In this document: positions 25,245-35,300 of the stretch, one piece after another
How positions within the stretch are numbered: position 1 is the stretch's first letter
Layout: each line of letters begins with the position of its first letter
Assembly (NCBI GenBank): GCA_026224875.1
Contig: JAMFRU010000051.1
Location: 1-64,000, forward strand
DNA: 64,000 bases
From: Acidocella sp.
Lineage (GTDB): Bacteria; Pseudomonadota; Alphaproteobacteria; Acetobacterales; Acetobacteraceae
Reading direction: 5' to 3'
Position numbers and translations under genes: made by a program
The notes under the pieces: generated by a model
Seen by the model: the letters and a program-made list of their open reading frames with translations, nothing else
What the model was told of the DNA's origin: nothing
Database searches by the model: none

Positions 25245-25402
25245 GGTTGCCCGAAAATGAGACGCGAATTGCTCGGCACCGCCACCGGGCGGCAATTCCG
25301 CCGGTTACGAATGGCGCAAGGAGGCGAGCCAAGGGTAGAGTGATGCGTGATTCCTTCAGGAACACGGGTCGAAACTGATATAAATCTAAGCAGCGGACGG
25401 GA

Positions 25403-26257
25403 ATGAATTTGGCACCTGGGATGGAAAACGGCCACGCCGCAAACGGCACGGCAAGCAATGGTGCCAACAGGGCGCCGGTTGTACTGATTACCGGCGCCAG
25501 CGCGGGTATTGGCGAGGCCACGGCACAGCGTTTTGCGCGCGAGGGTTACCGGATTGTCGCCGTGGCGCGCGGCCGCGAGAAGCTTGACCGCCTGGTCGCC
25601 GCCCTCTCCCCCATTACCGAGATTGTTGCGTTTGCGGGTGACGTGGCCGAACCGCATGTGCCGCAGCAGGCCGTGGACCTCGCCATGGCACGCTTTGGCC
25701 GGCTCGATTGCCTGGTGAATAACGCCGGTTCCGGGCGCTGGGCGGCGGTGCATGAAACCGATGATTCCATGCTTAACGAGGTCGTCGATATCAGCCTTAA
25801 GGCCCCGTTCCGCTTTTGTCGGGCGGCGTTGGGTGTGATGAAGCCGGGCTCGGCCATCGTCACCGTCGGCTCTACATTCGGGATGGTCGGCGGGTTGAGC
25901 GGTGGGATTTACTGCGCGGTGAAGGCCGGGCTGATCGGGCTGACCCAGACGCTCGCGGCGGAATATGGCGCCAAGGGCATCCGCTCCAATCTGGTGGCAC
26001 CCGGCGTGATAAAAACCGACATGACCAAGGATTACTGGGATGCGGATTTCTTCAGCCGCATCAACCAGGAGATGACACCGTTCGACCGCGAGGGCACGAC
26101 CACGGATGTCGCCAATGCCATTTATTTTCTGGCCTCCGACCAGGGCAGCTATATCAACGGCCAGAGCATCGCACTTGACGGCGGCTGGACCACAACGAAG
26201 TTTCTGTGCAAGGAAGCGATGCTCGCCGAGCGCGTACCTCACAGCAAAGTAAGCTAG
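25403..26257 (+). CDS. short-chain dehydrogenase/reductase (SDR)
   Basis: The 284-residue classical SDR has the NAD(P) motif ITGASAGIGEATAQRF, NNAGSGRW, Ser in VGSTFGM and YCAVK for the catalytic Tyr and Lys, and the C-terminal YINGQSIALDGG. It would oxidise or reduce an alcohol/ketone of the pathway substrate. The first 30 residues before the motif are a poly-Asn/Ala linker-like extension. The P450 start follows after 12 bp, so a role with the P450 product is likely. Confidence 0.9.
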   Translation: MNLAPGMENGHAANGTASNGANRAPVVLITGASAGIGEATAQRFAREGYRIVAVARGREKLDRLVAALSPITEIVAFAGDVAEPHVPQQAVDLAMARFGRLDCLVNNAGSGRWAAVHETDDSMLNEVVDISLKAPFRFCRAALGVMKPGSAIVTVGSTFGMVGGLSGGIYCAVKAGLIGLTQTLAAEYGAKGIRSNLVAPGVIKTDMTKDYWDADFFSRINQEMTPFDREGTTTDVANAIYFLASDQGSYINGQSIALDGGWTTTKFLCKEAMLAERVPHSKVS

Positions 26258-26268
26258 GGAGAGTGGTA

Positions 26269-27567
26269 ATGAACGCAACGAATGGTGCCGGCGTGTGCCC
26301 GATGACCGGCAAAGGCGCCGCGCTGGAGCAGATGTCGCTGATCGACCCGGAGATTTCGGCCCGACCGAAAGCCTATTACGACGCGATGCGCGAGGCCGAC
26401 CCCGTGCATTACGATGAGAAGCTGCACATGTATCTCATCTCGCGCTTCGAGGATATTCAAACCATCCAGCGCGATCCAATCACTTACTCGGTCAAGCATG
26501 GCTACGAGGCGCAATATTCCGCCGGCTTCTTCGACGAATTCAAGGAGATTCTGGAGCGCGACGGCGGCGGCTATTTCCCCGATGCCATCATGTCCGACCC
26601 GCCGTACCACACGCACATCCGCGGGTTGATGGACCGCGCCTTCACAGCCCACCGTGTGCGTGAACTGGAGCCGCTGATCACCTCGATCATCGTGGATGTT
26701 ATCGATAAATTGCCCGCAACCGGCCCGGTCGATATCGTTAAAGCGTTTTCGGTGCCCATCACTATCCGCGTTATCTGCGAGCAGCTCGGCGTGGACCAGT
26801 ATAACGCCGACAAATTGTCGCGCTGGTCGCAGGCCGTGACGGCTCAAATAGGCCGCATGCAGAATCGCGAGCAGATGATCGAGAATGCGAAAGAACTTTG
26901 CGATCTGCAGCATTTCCTCATCGGCCATATCCGCGACCGTGAGGCCAACCCGAAAGAGGATATGATCTCCGACCTGGTGCATGCCAAAATCGAAGGTTCG
27001 GATGAGACGAAGTTGACATTTAAAGAGATCGTCTCACTGGTGCGCGCGCTGATGATCGCGGGCAATGACACCACGGCCACGGCGATGACCAATCTGTTCT
27101 ACATTCTCGCTACCCAGCCGAAGGTGGCTGAAATTCTCATGAACGCCGCCGATGACGACCGGTTGATGTCGCGCTTTACCGAGGAGCTGCTGCGCATCGA
27201 GCCGCCGGTGCGTGGGCTCTCGCGCATGACGACCAAAGAGGTCGAGCTTGGCGGTAAAACCCTGCCGGCACATGCGCATCTGCTGTTGATGTACGCCTCC
27301 GCCAATGACCAGGAAGAGGTATTCGGCTGCCCGCGCGATTTCGATATGGAGCGCAGCAATCTCGGCCGGCATGTGTCCTTCGGCGGCGGCCCGCATAAAT
27401 GCATCGGCATCTCGCTGGCGCGGCTGGAAATCCGCATCGCGGCGCGCGAGGTGGCCAAGCGGCTGAAAAACATCAAGCTGGAAATCCCGGTCGGGGAAAT
27501 CCCCTATTTGAAGTCCGTGGCAACGCACTCGATCGAAAGCCTGCCGATCAGCTATACGAAAATCTGA
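26269..27567 (+). CDS. cytochrome P450
   Basis: The 432-residue soluble P450 has the oxygen-binding I-helix AGNDTTA at about residues 264-270, the K-helix EELLRIEPPVRG (ExxR type) and the heme-ligand loop VSFGGGPHKCIG with C378. It would hydroxylate or demethylate the pathway substrate using electrons from a ferredoxin. The gene for a [2Fe-2S] ferredoxin lies two genes downstream, but no ferredoxin reductase is in the window. ATG 26269 with GGGAGAG upstream gives the usual length. Confidence 0.95.
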   Translation: MNATNGAGVCPMTGKGAALEQMSLIDPEISARPKAYYDAMREADPVHYDEKLHMYLISRFEDIQTIQRDPITYSVKHGYEAQYSAGFFDEFKEILERDGGGYFPDAIMSDPPYHTHIRGLMDRAFTAHRVRELEPLITSIIVDVIDKLPATGPVDIVKAFSVPITIRVICEQLGVDQYNADKLSRWSQAVTAQIGRMQNREQMIENAKELCDLQHFLIGHIRDREANPKEDMISDLVHAKIEGSDETKLTFKEIVSLVRALMIAGNDTTATAMTNLFYILATQPKVAEILMNAADDDRLMSRFTEELLRIEPPVRGLSRMTTKEVELGGKTLPAHAHLLLMYASANDQEEVFGCPRDFDMERSNLGRHVSFGGGPHKCIGISLARLEIRIAAREVAKRLKNIKLEIPVGEIPYLKSVATHSIESLPISYTKI

Positions 27568-27577
27568 GGGACATACA

Positions 27578-28426
27578 TTGGGGCAGGAATTAGCAGGCAA
27601 GGTGGCCATCATCACGGGCGGTGCCAGCGGCATCGGCCGGGCCACTGTTGAAGTGTTTGCCACCGCCGGTGCGCGCGTGGTGATTGCCGATGTGAACGAC
27701 GATGCCGGGCACGAGCTTGCCAAGCAGATCGGCGCGGATGCGTTCTATCAGCACACCGACGTATCCAAAGCGGACCAGGTGCAGGCTGTGGTCGATGCGG
27801 CCGTGGCAAAATTTGGCGCACTCAACATCATGTTCAACAATGCCGGCATTTCCGGCGGCCGCCATCCGTTTTTCCTGGATGACGATCTTGAGAATTTTCA
27901 TTCCGTTATTGGCGTGAATCTATATGGCGTGATGATCGGTTCCCAGCGCGCCGGGCGGCATATGGCCAAGCATGGCGGCGGGGTGATCCTCAACAACGCC
28001 TCCATCGCCGGCATCATGGCCGGCCAGGCGCTGATGAGCTACCGCGCCTCGAAAGCGGCGGTGATCCATCTCACCAAATCACTGGCAATCGACCTGGCGC
28101 GCCACAACATCCGCGTCAACTGCCTCGCCCCCGGGCATATCCGCACGCCGATCCGCGTGATGGCGGATGGTGTCTCGGGCGATACCGCGGCGCGGCTGGA
28201 AAAGCACCTGGCCCCGGTGTGGGATGAGAACAAACCGCTCAAGCGCGACGGCGTGCCGGAAGATGCTGCCTACGCCGCGCTGTTCCTCGCCAGCGACCGC
28301 GCGGCGCAGATCACCGGCGCGATTTTGCCGGTCGATGGTGGCATCTCCGCTGGTGATTCGGTAAACCATCTGGAGAAGATACTCTCGGCCCAGGACGAGT
28401 TTCTGGCCAATGAAGGAACGAATTGA
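27578..28426 (+). CDS. short-chain dehydrogenase/reductase (SDR)
   Basis: The 282-residue SDR has GGASGIGRATVEVFATAG, NNAGISGG, Ser in NNASIAG and YRASKAAV as the active-site pattern, and ends with QITGAILPVDGGISAG. The start is TTG, ten bases after the P450 stop. Its stop overlaps the ferredoxin ATG (TGATG), so SDR and ferredoxin are probably made together. It likely oxidises the alcohol made by the P450. Confidence 0.9.
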   Translation: MGQELAGKVAIITGGASGIGRATVEVFATAGARVVIADVNDDAGHELAKQIGADAFYQHTDVSKADQVQAVVDAAVAKFGALNIMFNNAGISGGRHPFFLDDDLENFHSVIGVNLYGVMIGSQRAGRHMAKHGGGVILNNASIAGIMAGQALMSYRASKAAVIHLTKSLAIDLARHNIRVNCLAPGHIRTPIRVMADGVSGDTAARLEKHLAPVWDENKPLKRDGVPEDAAYAALFLASDRAAQITGAILPVDGGISAGDSVNHLEKILSAQDEFLANEGTN

Positions 28427-28752
28427 TGAGTGCGTTGACGGTCACGTTTGTCGAGGAAGACGGCACGGTTAAAACTCTCTCGGGCGAGACCGGCCAGTCG
28501 CTGATGCAAGTTGGCAAAGATGCCGGGGTAGAGGGAATCCTAGCCGACTGCGCCGGCTCCTGCGCCTGCGCCACCTGCCATGTGTATGTGGACGACGATT
28601 GGTACACCGCCGTCGGTGCGCCGGATGCCGTGGAGGCCGAAATGCTGGATATGGTGGCGGATGTGCGCAAGGATAACAGCCGGCTATCGTGCCAGATTAA
28701 GCTGACGGCGGCGTTGGATGGACTTAAGGTTACGGTCGCTCCGCTGGGTTAA
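28426..28752 (+). CDS. [2Fe-2S] ferredoxin (adrenodoxin-like)
   Basis: The 108-residue protein has cluster ligands C42, C48, C51 in DCAGSCACATCHVYV and a distant Cys in SRLSCQIKL, the CX5CX2C...C spacing of putidaredoxin/adrenodoxin-type ferredoxins. An additional C46 is present. Such ferredoxins feed class I bacterial P450s, so it most likely serves the P450 two genes upstream. Its stop runs into a three-hairpin element. Confidence 0.92.
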   Translation: MSALTVTFVEEDGTVKTLSGETGQSLMQVGKDAGVEGILADCAGSCACATCHVYVDDDWYTAVGAPDAVEAEMLDMVADVRKDNSRLSCQIKLTAALDGLKVTVAPLG

Positions 28753-28872
28753 GCAGTACCTTTTTGTGAACAAAAAGGTACCCAAAAAAACTTTGGCCTT
28801 GTGGGCGTTGGCCATGCCAACGCCCACAGGGCCAAAGTTTTTGGTGCAGCTTTTTTCAAAAAGCTGCTGCTT
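28751..28872. repeat. three-hairpin repeat element, copy 1
   Basis: Three hairpins stand in a row: GTACCTTTTT/AAAAAGGTAC (28756-28781), a long stem around TGTGGGCGTTGGC / GCCAACGCCCACA (28788-28840), and GCAGCTTTTTT/AAAAAGCTGC (28846-28867). The ends AAGCAG and CTGCTT are inverted. It starts at the ferredoxin stop and ends next to the VOC stop, so it can terminate both convergent genes. A second copy in the same orientation is at 38450-38568. Confidence 0.85.
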
Positions 28873-29337
28873 TTACTTCAATAAATCCAGCCTGAAATCG
28901 CAGTGCTGCGCCGTCTGCTGAAGCTCGATCAAATTGCCTTCCGGATCGCGCCCATAAACCGACTTCACATGCCCCATGTCGATCGGCGCGGGGCTGCCGA
29001 AGGTCATGCCAAGGGTTTTCAGCCGCTCGTATTCTTGCTCAATTTCCGTCACATCCACACAAAAATGCGTATAGCCCTTGTCCTGTGGGTTGAGCGGCGC
29101 GGCGGGCCGGGGCGCCGGGGCCTCGAACTGGAACATCTCCACGTAGCAGGTCCCGGCCCGCAGCATCGCCCCGCGCGCGGCTGAGGCCTGCACGTCGATC
29201 AACCGGTCCACGATTGGCTCGTCTTTCCAGGCAAAATGCTCGCCTACGACCTCAAAACCAAAGGCCGCTTTGTAGAACGCAATCATTTTGTCGAGATCAT
29301 GGACGTGGACCGATACGTGGTGAATGCCTCTGATCAT
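28873..29337 (-). CDS. VOC family (glyoxalase/dioxygenase-like) protein
   Basis: The 154-residue protein begins MIRGIHHVSVHVHDLDKMIAFYKAAFGFE and has CVDVTEIEQEYERLKTLG, the paired beta-alpha-beta modules of vicinal oxygen chelate proteins; H6/H7, and a Glu near the C-terminus (EGNLIELQQT) are likely metal ligands. It could be an isomerase, epimerase, dioxygenase or glyoxalase-like lyase. It is the only leftward gene within the island's rightward stretch, opposite the P450 unit, and divergent from the amidohydrolase. Confidence 0.85.
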   Translation of the reverse strand: MIRGIHHVSVHVHDLDKMIAFYKAAFGFEVVGEHFAWKDEPIVDRLIDVQASAARGAMLRAGTCYVEMFQFEAPAPRPAAPLNPQDKGYTHFCVDVTEIEQEYERLKTLGMTFGSPAPIDMGHVKSVYGRDPEGNLIELQQTAQHCDFRLDLLK

Positions 29338-29528
29338 TTGGTCCCCCTGTTTTCGATCCGTTAAGCCACCCCGCCAGACGGCACAACGGCTACGGCGGCT
29401 CTAGCAAGGATAGACAAATCGCGGTGCATGATGGGTCATTCGGAGCCCGGGGCTTGGGGGTAATGTCATCATAGGTTGAAGTGCCGCGCTCGGGCTTTGC
29501 GCGTGCCGGATGTGGGGAAAAAGAGCCA

Positions 29529-30806
29529 ATGGGCAGCAAACTGATCACCGGCGCGCGCATCTGGGATGCCGCCGGTACGCCGGCGTTTACGGGCGACGTG
29601 CTTATCGACGGTAACCACGTACGCGCCGTGTCGCGCAATCCCGGCCAGCTGGCGCGGGAAGGCTGCGATGTGATCGACGGTTCGGGCCTGACATTGATGC
29701 CGGGCATGGTCGAAGGCCATACGCACCTCTCCTTCGAGAGCGTGGCCGCGACCGAGGACCTGATCACCCCCACACCCGAGGAGCAGGTGTTTACCACGGC
29801 CCGCGGGGCAAAAGCGCTGCTGGATGCAGGGTTTACCAGCGCTTACGGCGCGTCCGAGGCCAAGCTGCGCCTGGCTGTTGCCGTGCGCAACGAGGTGAAT
29901 GCCGGCCGCATCCCCGGCCCGCGCATCCGCGCTGGCTCGCTGGAAATTTCGGTGACCGGCGCCATGGGCGACGAGGGCAGATTGCATAACGAGCGGCCCG
30001 GCGGCCCGGCGATGATCGTCAACGGGCCGGAGGAGATCCGCAAAGCCGTGCGGCTGTTCTGCCGCGAGGGCTGCGATAATATCAAACTCGACGTTTCGGG
30101 GGATCCGTTTTACCCCAACACCCCCGGCCACACTACGCCGATGGCGCTGGATGAAATCCGTATGGCGGTGGAAACCGCACACGCCTATGGCCGCAAGGTG
30201 AATGCGCATACGCGGTCTGTCGAAGGCTCCAAAAACTGCATCCGTGCCGGGGTGGATGGGTTGTTCCACTGCGAATACGCCGACGCGGAATTACTCGACA
30301 TGATGGAAGAGGCGCGCGACCGCATTTTCGTGGTGCCAACCGTCAGCCTGTTCCACACCATCGTTAAGGGTGAGGCCTCGGGCAGCGGGCTGACGCCGGA
30401 GGTGGGCGGCTATATGGGCATTCCGGGGCTGCTGGAAGAATCCGCCAAAACCCACACTGAATTGCGCAAGCGCGGCATCCGCCACCTCATCGGCGGCGAT
30501 TACGGTTTTGCCTGGAGCCGCCAGGGCACGAACGCGCGCGATCTGCAATTTTTCGTGGACTATTACGGCTACACGCCAGAGGGAGCTCTGCTCTGTGCCA
30601 CGCGTAACGGCGGGCTGGCGATGCGTGATGCGGGCGATCTCGGCACCATCACCGATGGCGCGCTGGCCGATCTGCTTCTCATCGCCGGAAACCCTCTCGA
30701 AGACGTTTCGATCATGACCGATGCCAACCGCCTCGTCATGATCATGAAGGACGGCGAAATCTACAAAAACACGACCGGCATCGCGCAACGCCGCGCCGCC
30801 GCCTGA
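29529..30806 (+). CDS. amidohydrolase family protein
   Basis: The 425-residue metal hydrolase has the N-terminal beta strands with LITGARIWDAAG and the ligand sites GHTHLSF (first HxH), IKLDVSG (a likely carboxylated Lys), NAHTRS, LFHCEYA and LIGGDYGFAW (final Asp). It matches the imidazolonepropionase/prolidase-like branch and would open a cyclic amide, lactone or amide bond. ATG 29529 follows a GGGGAAAAAGAG. It is first of the rightward unit with the Rieske oxygenase. Confidence 0.88.
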   Translation: MGSKLITGARIWDAAGTPAFTGDVLIDGNHVRAVSRNPGQLAREGCDVIDGSGLTLMPGMVEGHTHLSFESVAATEDLITPTPEEQVFTTARGAKALLDAGFTSAYGASEAKLRLAVAVRNEVNAGRIPGPRIRAGSLEISVTGAMGDEGRLHNERPGGPAMIVNGPEEIRKAVRLFCREGCDNIKLDVSGDPFYPNTPGHTTPMALDEIRMAVETAHAYGRKVNAHTRSVEGSKNCIRAGVDGLFHCEYADAELLDMMEEARDRIFVVPTVSLFHTIVKGEASGSGLTPEVGGYMGIPGLLEESAKTHTELRKRGIRHLIGGDYGFAWSRQGTNARDLQFFVDYYGYTPEGALLCATRNGGLAMRDAGDLGTITDGALADLLLIAGNPLEDVSIMTDANRLVMIMKDGEIYKNTTGIAQRRAAA

Positions 30807-30818
30807 TAGGATAGTGAC

Positions 30819-32222
30819 ATGAACAAGATCACCCCCACATCCACGCCCGGCGAAGCCCGCTGCCCCGCGCAGAGCACGCAGGATATCATCGCCAAGGACA
30901 AAGTTGGCGCGCCTGACTGGGTCCGTTCGGAATCCTATGAATATATGGGCAGTGAGGACATCCCCACCGAGCGCTATATCGACCCGGCCTATGCAAAAGC
31001 CGAGTACGAGCGCCTATGGACCCGCACCTGGCAATTCGCCTGCCGTGAAGAGCATATTCCGGAAGTGGGCGATTACCATGTCTACGACCTCGGGCCCTAC
31101 TCCTTCATCATCACCCGCGTTGGCGAGAACGACATCCGCGCCTACTTCAACGCCTGCCTGCACCGCGGCACCAAGCTTCGCGCCTCAAACACCGAGGGTC
31201 GCGCTTCCGAATTCCAGTGCAGTTTCCACGGCTGGAGCTGGAATATCGACGGCACCAATAAATCCATCACCTGCCCCTGGGATTTCCCGCATGTGGATGC
31301 CGCCAAGCTGAACCTGCCGGAAGCGCGTGTCGAAACGCTTGGCGGTTTTGTCTGGATCAATATGGACAAGGATGCGCCGACCCTGGCCGAATATCTCGGA
31401 CCCGAGGCGCTGGCGCATATGACTGCCTGGAAGCTGGAAAACCGCTATATCGCTCTGCATGTGCAAAAACGCATTCCGGCCAATTGGAAGCTCACCATCG
31501 AAGCGTTCCAGGAAGCTTACCACGTCATCATCACCCACCCGCAGGTGGCGGTCTCCAATGCCGATGCCAATTCGCAATATGATGTTTACGGCGAGCATGT
31601 GGACCGCTTTATCTCACCGCTTGGTGTGCTCAGCCCGCATCTCGAAGGCAAGTATAACGAGCAGGATATTCTCGACCAATTCACGGTGGGCGATGCCGGC
31701 GTGCTGGAAGGCAACCGGCTGGAAGTTGGCAACAGCACCGCGCGCCAGGTGATGGCCGATATGTTCCGCGGCATGTTCGAAAAATCCGCGAATACGGATT
31801 TGAGCGATGTCTCTGATTCCGAAATGCTCGATTGTTTCTCCTACACCATCTTCCCCAACACGTTCCTCTTCCCCGGCATTTCCCTGCCCATGGTCTACCG
31901 CTTCCGTCCGGACCCGAAGGACCATCGCGGCTGCATATACGAGGTGATGTTCCTGCGCCCGGCGCCGAAGGATGGCGAGCGCCCCACCCCAGCCGAGCCG
32001 ATCATTCTGGAGCAGGATCAGAGTTTTAAGGAAGCCGAGGGCATGGACCCCGGTTTCGGCGCCATTCTCGACCAGGATACGGATAATCTCTTCCTGCAGC
32101 AGGAAGGTTTGGAAGCCAGCGCCAAGCACGGGCTGACACTCGGCAATTATCAAGAAATCCGCATCCGCCATTTCGAAAAAGCGGTCGATAAATATCTGGC
32201 GATGCCCCCGAAAAAACCCTGA
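30819..32222 (+). CDS. aromatic-ring-hydroxylating dioxygenase-type Rieske oxygenase, alpha subunit
   Basis: The 467-residue alpha subunit has the Rieske site C113, H115, C134 and H137 in ACLHRGTK and CSFHGWSWN, and a catalytic iron site with H235 and H240 in FQEAYHVIITHPQ. The residue two before... the usual bridging Asp (DAYH) is Glu232 here, as in a subgroup of Rieske oxygenases. It would dioxygenate, monooxygenate or O-demethylate a ring substrate. No beta subunit or reductase is next to it; the Rieske ferredoxin at 21.6 kb may serve. Its stop overlaps a 33-codon ORF. Confidence 0.9.
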   Translation: MNKITPTSTPGEARCPAQSTQDIIAKDKVGAPDWVRSESYEYMGSEDIPTERYIDPAYAKAEYERLWTRTWQFACREEHIPEVGDYHVYDLGPYSFIITRVGENDIRAYFNACLHRGTKLRASNTEGRASEFQCSFHGWSWNIDGTNKSITCPWDFPHVDAAKLNLPEARVETLGGFVWINMDKDAPTLAEYLGPEALAHMTAWKLENRYIALHVQKRIPANWKLTIEAFQEAYHVIITHPQVAVSNADANSQYDVYGEHVDRFISPLGVLSPHLEGKYNEQDILDQFTVGDAGVLEGNRLEVGNSTARQVMADMFRGMFEKSANTDLSDVSDSEMLDCFSYTIFPNTFLFPGISLPMVYRFRPDPKDHRGCIYEVMFLRPAPKDGERPTPAEPIILEQDQSFKEAEGMDPGFGAILDQDTDNLFLQQEGLEASAKHGLTLGNYQEIRIRHFEKAVDKYLAMPPKKP

Positions 32223-32323
32223 TGGGAGACGCAGCGAGGGGCAAACGTGCTGGCGCGGCCGGGCAACCGGCGCCCGAGCTGGCGGGCTATGATGTCGCGC
32301 ATTCGCTGGAGTATGTTTTGTGA
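32222..32323 (+). CDS. 33-residue coupled small ORF
   Basis: This short ORF begins at an ATG that shares its A with the Rieske oxygenase stop (TGATG) and ends in a TGA that overlaps the GTG start of the next gene (GTGA at 32320). It fills the gap between the two genes exactly and reads MGDAARGKRAGAAGQPAPEL then AGYDVAHSLEYVL. It has no recognised family. It could be a coupling leader, a micro-protein or the remains of a gene whose rest was lost. No separate SD is seen; translation would rely on coupling. Confidence 0.45.
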   Translation: MGDAARGKRAGAAGQPAPELAGYDVAHSLEYVL

Positions 32324-35300
32324 CCAAAACCGTCGTAACGCTCGCTGACCGCTATGAGCAACGCTCCGGTCAGATATTTTTGTCCTCCATGCAGGCGCTG
32401 GTACGTCTGCCGTTGGACCAGAAGCGGCGCGATGTAGCGGCGGGGCTGGTAACGGGCGGCTATGTCAGCGGCTATCGCGGCTCGCCGATCACCACGCTGG
32501 ATGCGCAGCTCTGGGCCTCGCAGAAACTGCTGGACGCGCATGATATTCATTTTGAGCCCGGGCTGAATGAGGAGCTAGCGGCAACCTCGCTACGCGGTAC
32601 ACAGCAGCTCGGCTGGTTCGGCAAAACCCGTTTCGATGGCGTGTTCGCTATGTGGTATGGGAAAGGCCTCGGCGTGGACCGCGCCTGCGAAGCGCTGAAA
32701 CTGGCAAATTTTGAAGGCACGCATGCCAAAGGCGGCGTGCTGGTGGTGGCGGGCGATGACCATGCCGCCAAATCCTCCGCCTCGGCGCATCAATCCGAAC
32801 ATACGCTCATCGTCGGCTTCATCCCCATTCTCGCTCCCTCCACCACCGCCGAGATTTTGGAATATGGGCAGCTGGGCTGGGAGATGTCGCGGTTTTCCGG
32901 GCTGTATGTGGGCATGAAAACCGTTACGGATACACTCGATCTTACATCGTCCGTGACTCTGCCAGAGCTTTCCATAATCCGCCCGGAACTGGCCGGCCGC
33001 AACTTGAACCTGCGCCGCAGCCTGCCGGCACTGGTGCAGGAATCCCTGGTGGTAAATGAACGCCTGCCCACCGCCATAGAGTTCGCCCGCGCCAATGGGC
33101 TCAACCGCGTAATTATCGCGCCGGCGCGTCGTCAACTCGTCATCGTCACCTCCGGAAAATCCTATCTCGATGTGCGCCAGGCTCTGCGTGACCTCGGGCT
33201 GGATGAGGCCCGCTGCGCCGCCCTTGGCATTGGCCTCATCAAACTCGGCATGACATGGCCGCTCGACCAGGAATTCATCCGCAACGCCTGTGCCGACGCG
33301 CGCGCATTATTGGTTGTTGAAGAGAAACGGCCGGTCATCGAAGATCAGCTCGCCACCGCCCTTTACAGCCTGCCCACGCGCCCAGAAATTCTCGGCAAGC
33401 GCGACGAGCAAGGCCGCGTGCTGTTCCCGCTGGACGGCGTGCTCGATGCCGGCCTGGTACGCCACGCCATCCTGCACCGTCTCGAAGCGTTGGGCCTCGT
33501 CGATGACGAGCTCACGCGCCGCTCGGCTGCACTTGACGCCATCGCTTCAGCCGCCCTTTCCCCCGCCGCCGCCATCCGCCCCGCCTATTTTTGCTCAGGC
33601 TGCCCGCATAACTCCAGCACCAACATTCCCGAAGGCAGTCTCGCACTCGGCGCCACCGGCTGCCACGGTCTCGCCGCTTTCATGCCGGAGCGCCGCACCA
33701 TGAATGTCGTCGGTATGGGCGCTGAAGGGCTGGCTTGGGTTGGCGCGCAGCATTTCGTCGAAACCCAGCATGTGTTTTCAAACATGGGTGATGGCACCTA
33801 CACACATTCAGGCATCCTCGCCATCCGCGCCGCCATTTCGGCCAAAGCAAATGTTACGTTCAAGATTCTTTATAATGATGCGGTAGCCATGACTGGCGGG
33901 CAGCCGCTCGAAGGCAATACCTCGGTCGATATGATCATCCGGGAACTGCAGGCCGAAGGGGTGAAACCCGTTATTCTAGTGAGTGACGAGCCCGAGAAAT
34001 TCAAAGACCAAACGGTACGCGTTCTGCACCGCGATCATCTCGACGAGGTCCAACGCGAATTGCGCGAAGTGGCGGGCGTCTCCGCGATTGTGTATGAACA
34101 AACCTGCGCCAATGAAAAGCGCCGCCGCCGCAAACGGGGTGATTACCCAGATCCGGATCTGCGCCTGTTCATCAACCCCGCGGTTTGCGAAGGCTGCGGT
34201 GATTGCTCGCGCCAATCGAACTGCGTCAGCATCACCCCGCTGGAAACCGAATTCGGCCGCAAACGTGCTATCGACCAATCCAACTGCAATAAAGACTACA
34301 GCTGCATCAAGGGGTTTTGTCCCTCCTTCGTCTCATTGCGCGGCGCCAAACCGGCCAAACGCGCGGCCGACACCAGCGGGCTGGATGCGCTGATTAAAAA
34401 ACTCCCCGTGCCGGCGATAGTTGACGTCACTGATTCATATTCCGTTCTGGTAACGGGTATCGGCGGCACCGGCGTGCTCACTGTCGGCGCGATCCTAGGC
34501 ATGGCCGCCCACATGGAGGGCAAATCTGCAAAAGTGCTGGATATGACAGGTATGGCGCAAAAAGGCGGCGGCGTGATGAGCCATGTCCGCTTCAGTGCCT
34601 CTGCCGATCACATCCCCAGCGCACGTCTCGGTACCGGCCAGACCGACCTCCTCGTCGCTTGCGATCTAATCGTCGCCTCCGGCCCCGATGTGGTGAAAAC
34701 AATCCGCGCCGATACGCATGTGGCCGCCAATGAAGACGTTGTGCCAACCGGCGAGTTCCAGACACGTCCAGATGTCGACCTCTCCCCCACCACCTTCATG
34801 CACGCGATCGAGCAGCGCATCGGCAAGGGTAATATCAGCTTGCTCCGCGCCAATGAGCTCGCCGCGAAACTGCTTGGCGACACGATTTTCACCAACCTCA
34901 TGATGGTCGGTTTCGTAGCCCAGAAAGGCCTGTTGCCGGTCGGGCTTGAGGCCATCGAGGAGGCGGTACGGCTCAATGGCACGGCGGTAAAACAAAACCT
35001 CATGGCACTCTCCCTCGGCCGTCTGGCCGCGGCGTTTCCAACTGAGCTCATGGCTTTTGCCAAACTCACCAGCACGGGTCAGCCGCAGACACCGGCCGAA
35101 ATGATCTCCAGCCGCGCTAAGCATCTCACTGCCTATCAGAATGCGGCCTATGCAAAAACCTATACGGAATTCATGGACGATATGGCAGCGCGCTTGCGCG
35201 GCCACGACGCCGCACCATTTCTCATGCAGGTAGCGAACCAACTCGCGCGGCTGATGGCCTATAAGGACGAATACGAAGTCGCCCGTCTCTACAGCCTGCC

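Noticed and set aside
23634-25295. Long minus-strand open frame (553 codons) across the NTF2/DUF7065/kinase genes
   Set aside because: It lies opposite well-supported genes and has no recognisable motif; GC-rich DNA often has long antisense frames.
25257-25343. 28-codon ORF between the kinase and the SDR
   Set aside because: No ribosome site and no coupling; composition is like non-coding hairpin text.
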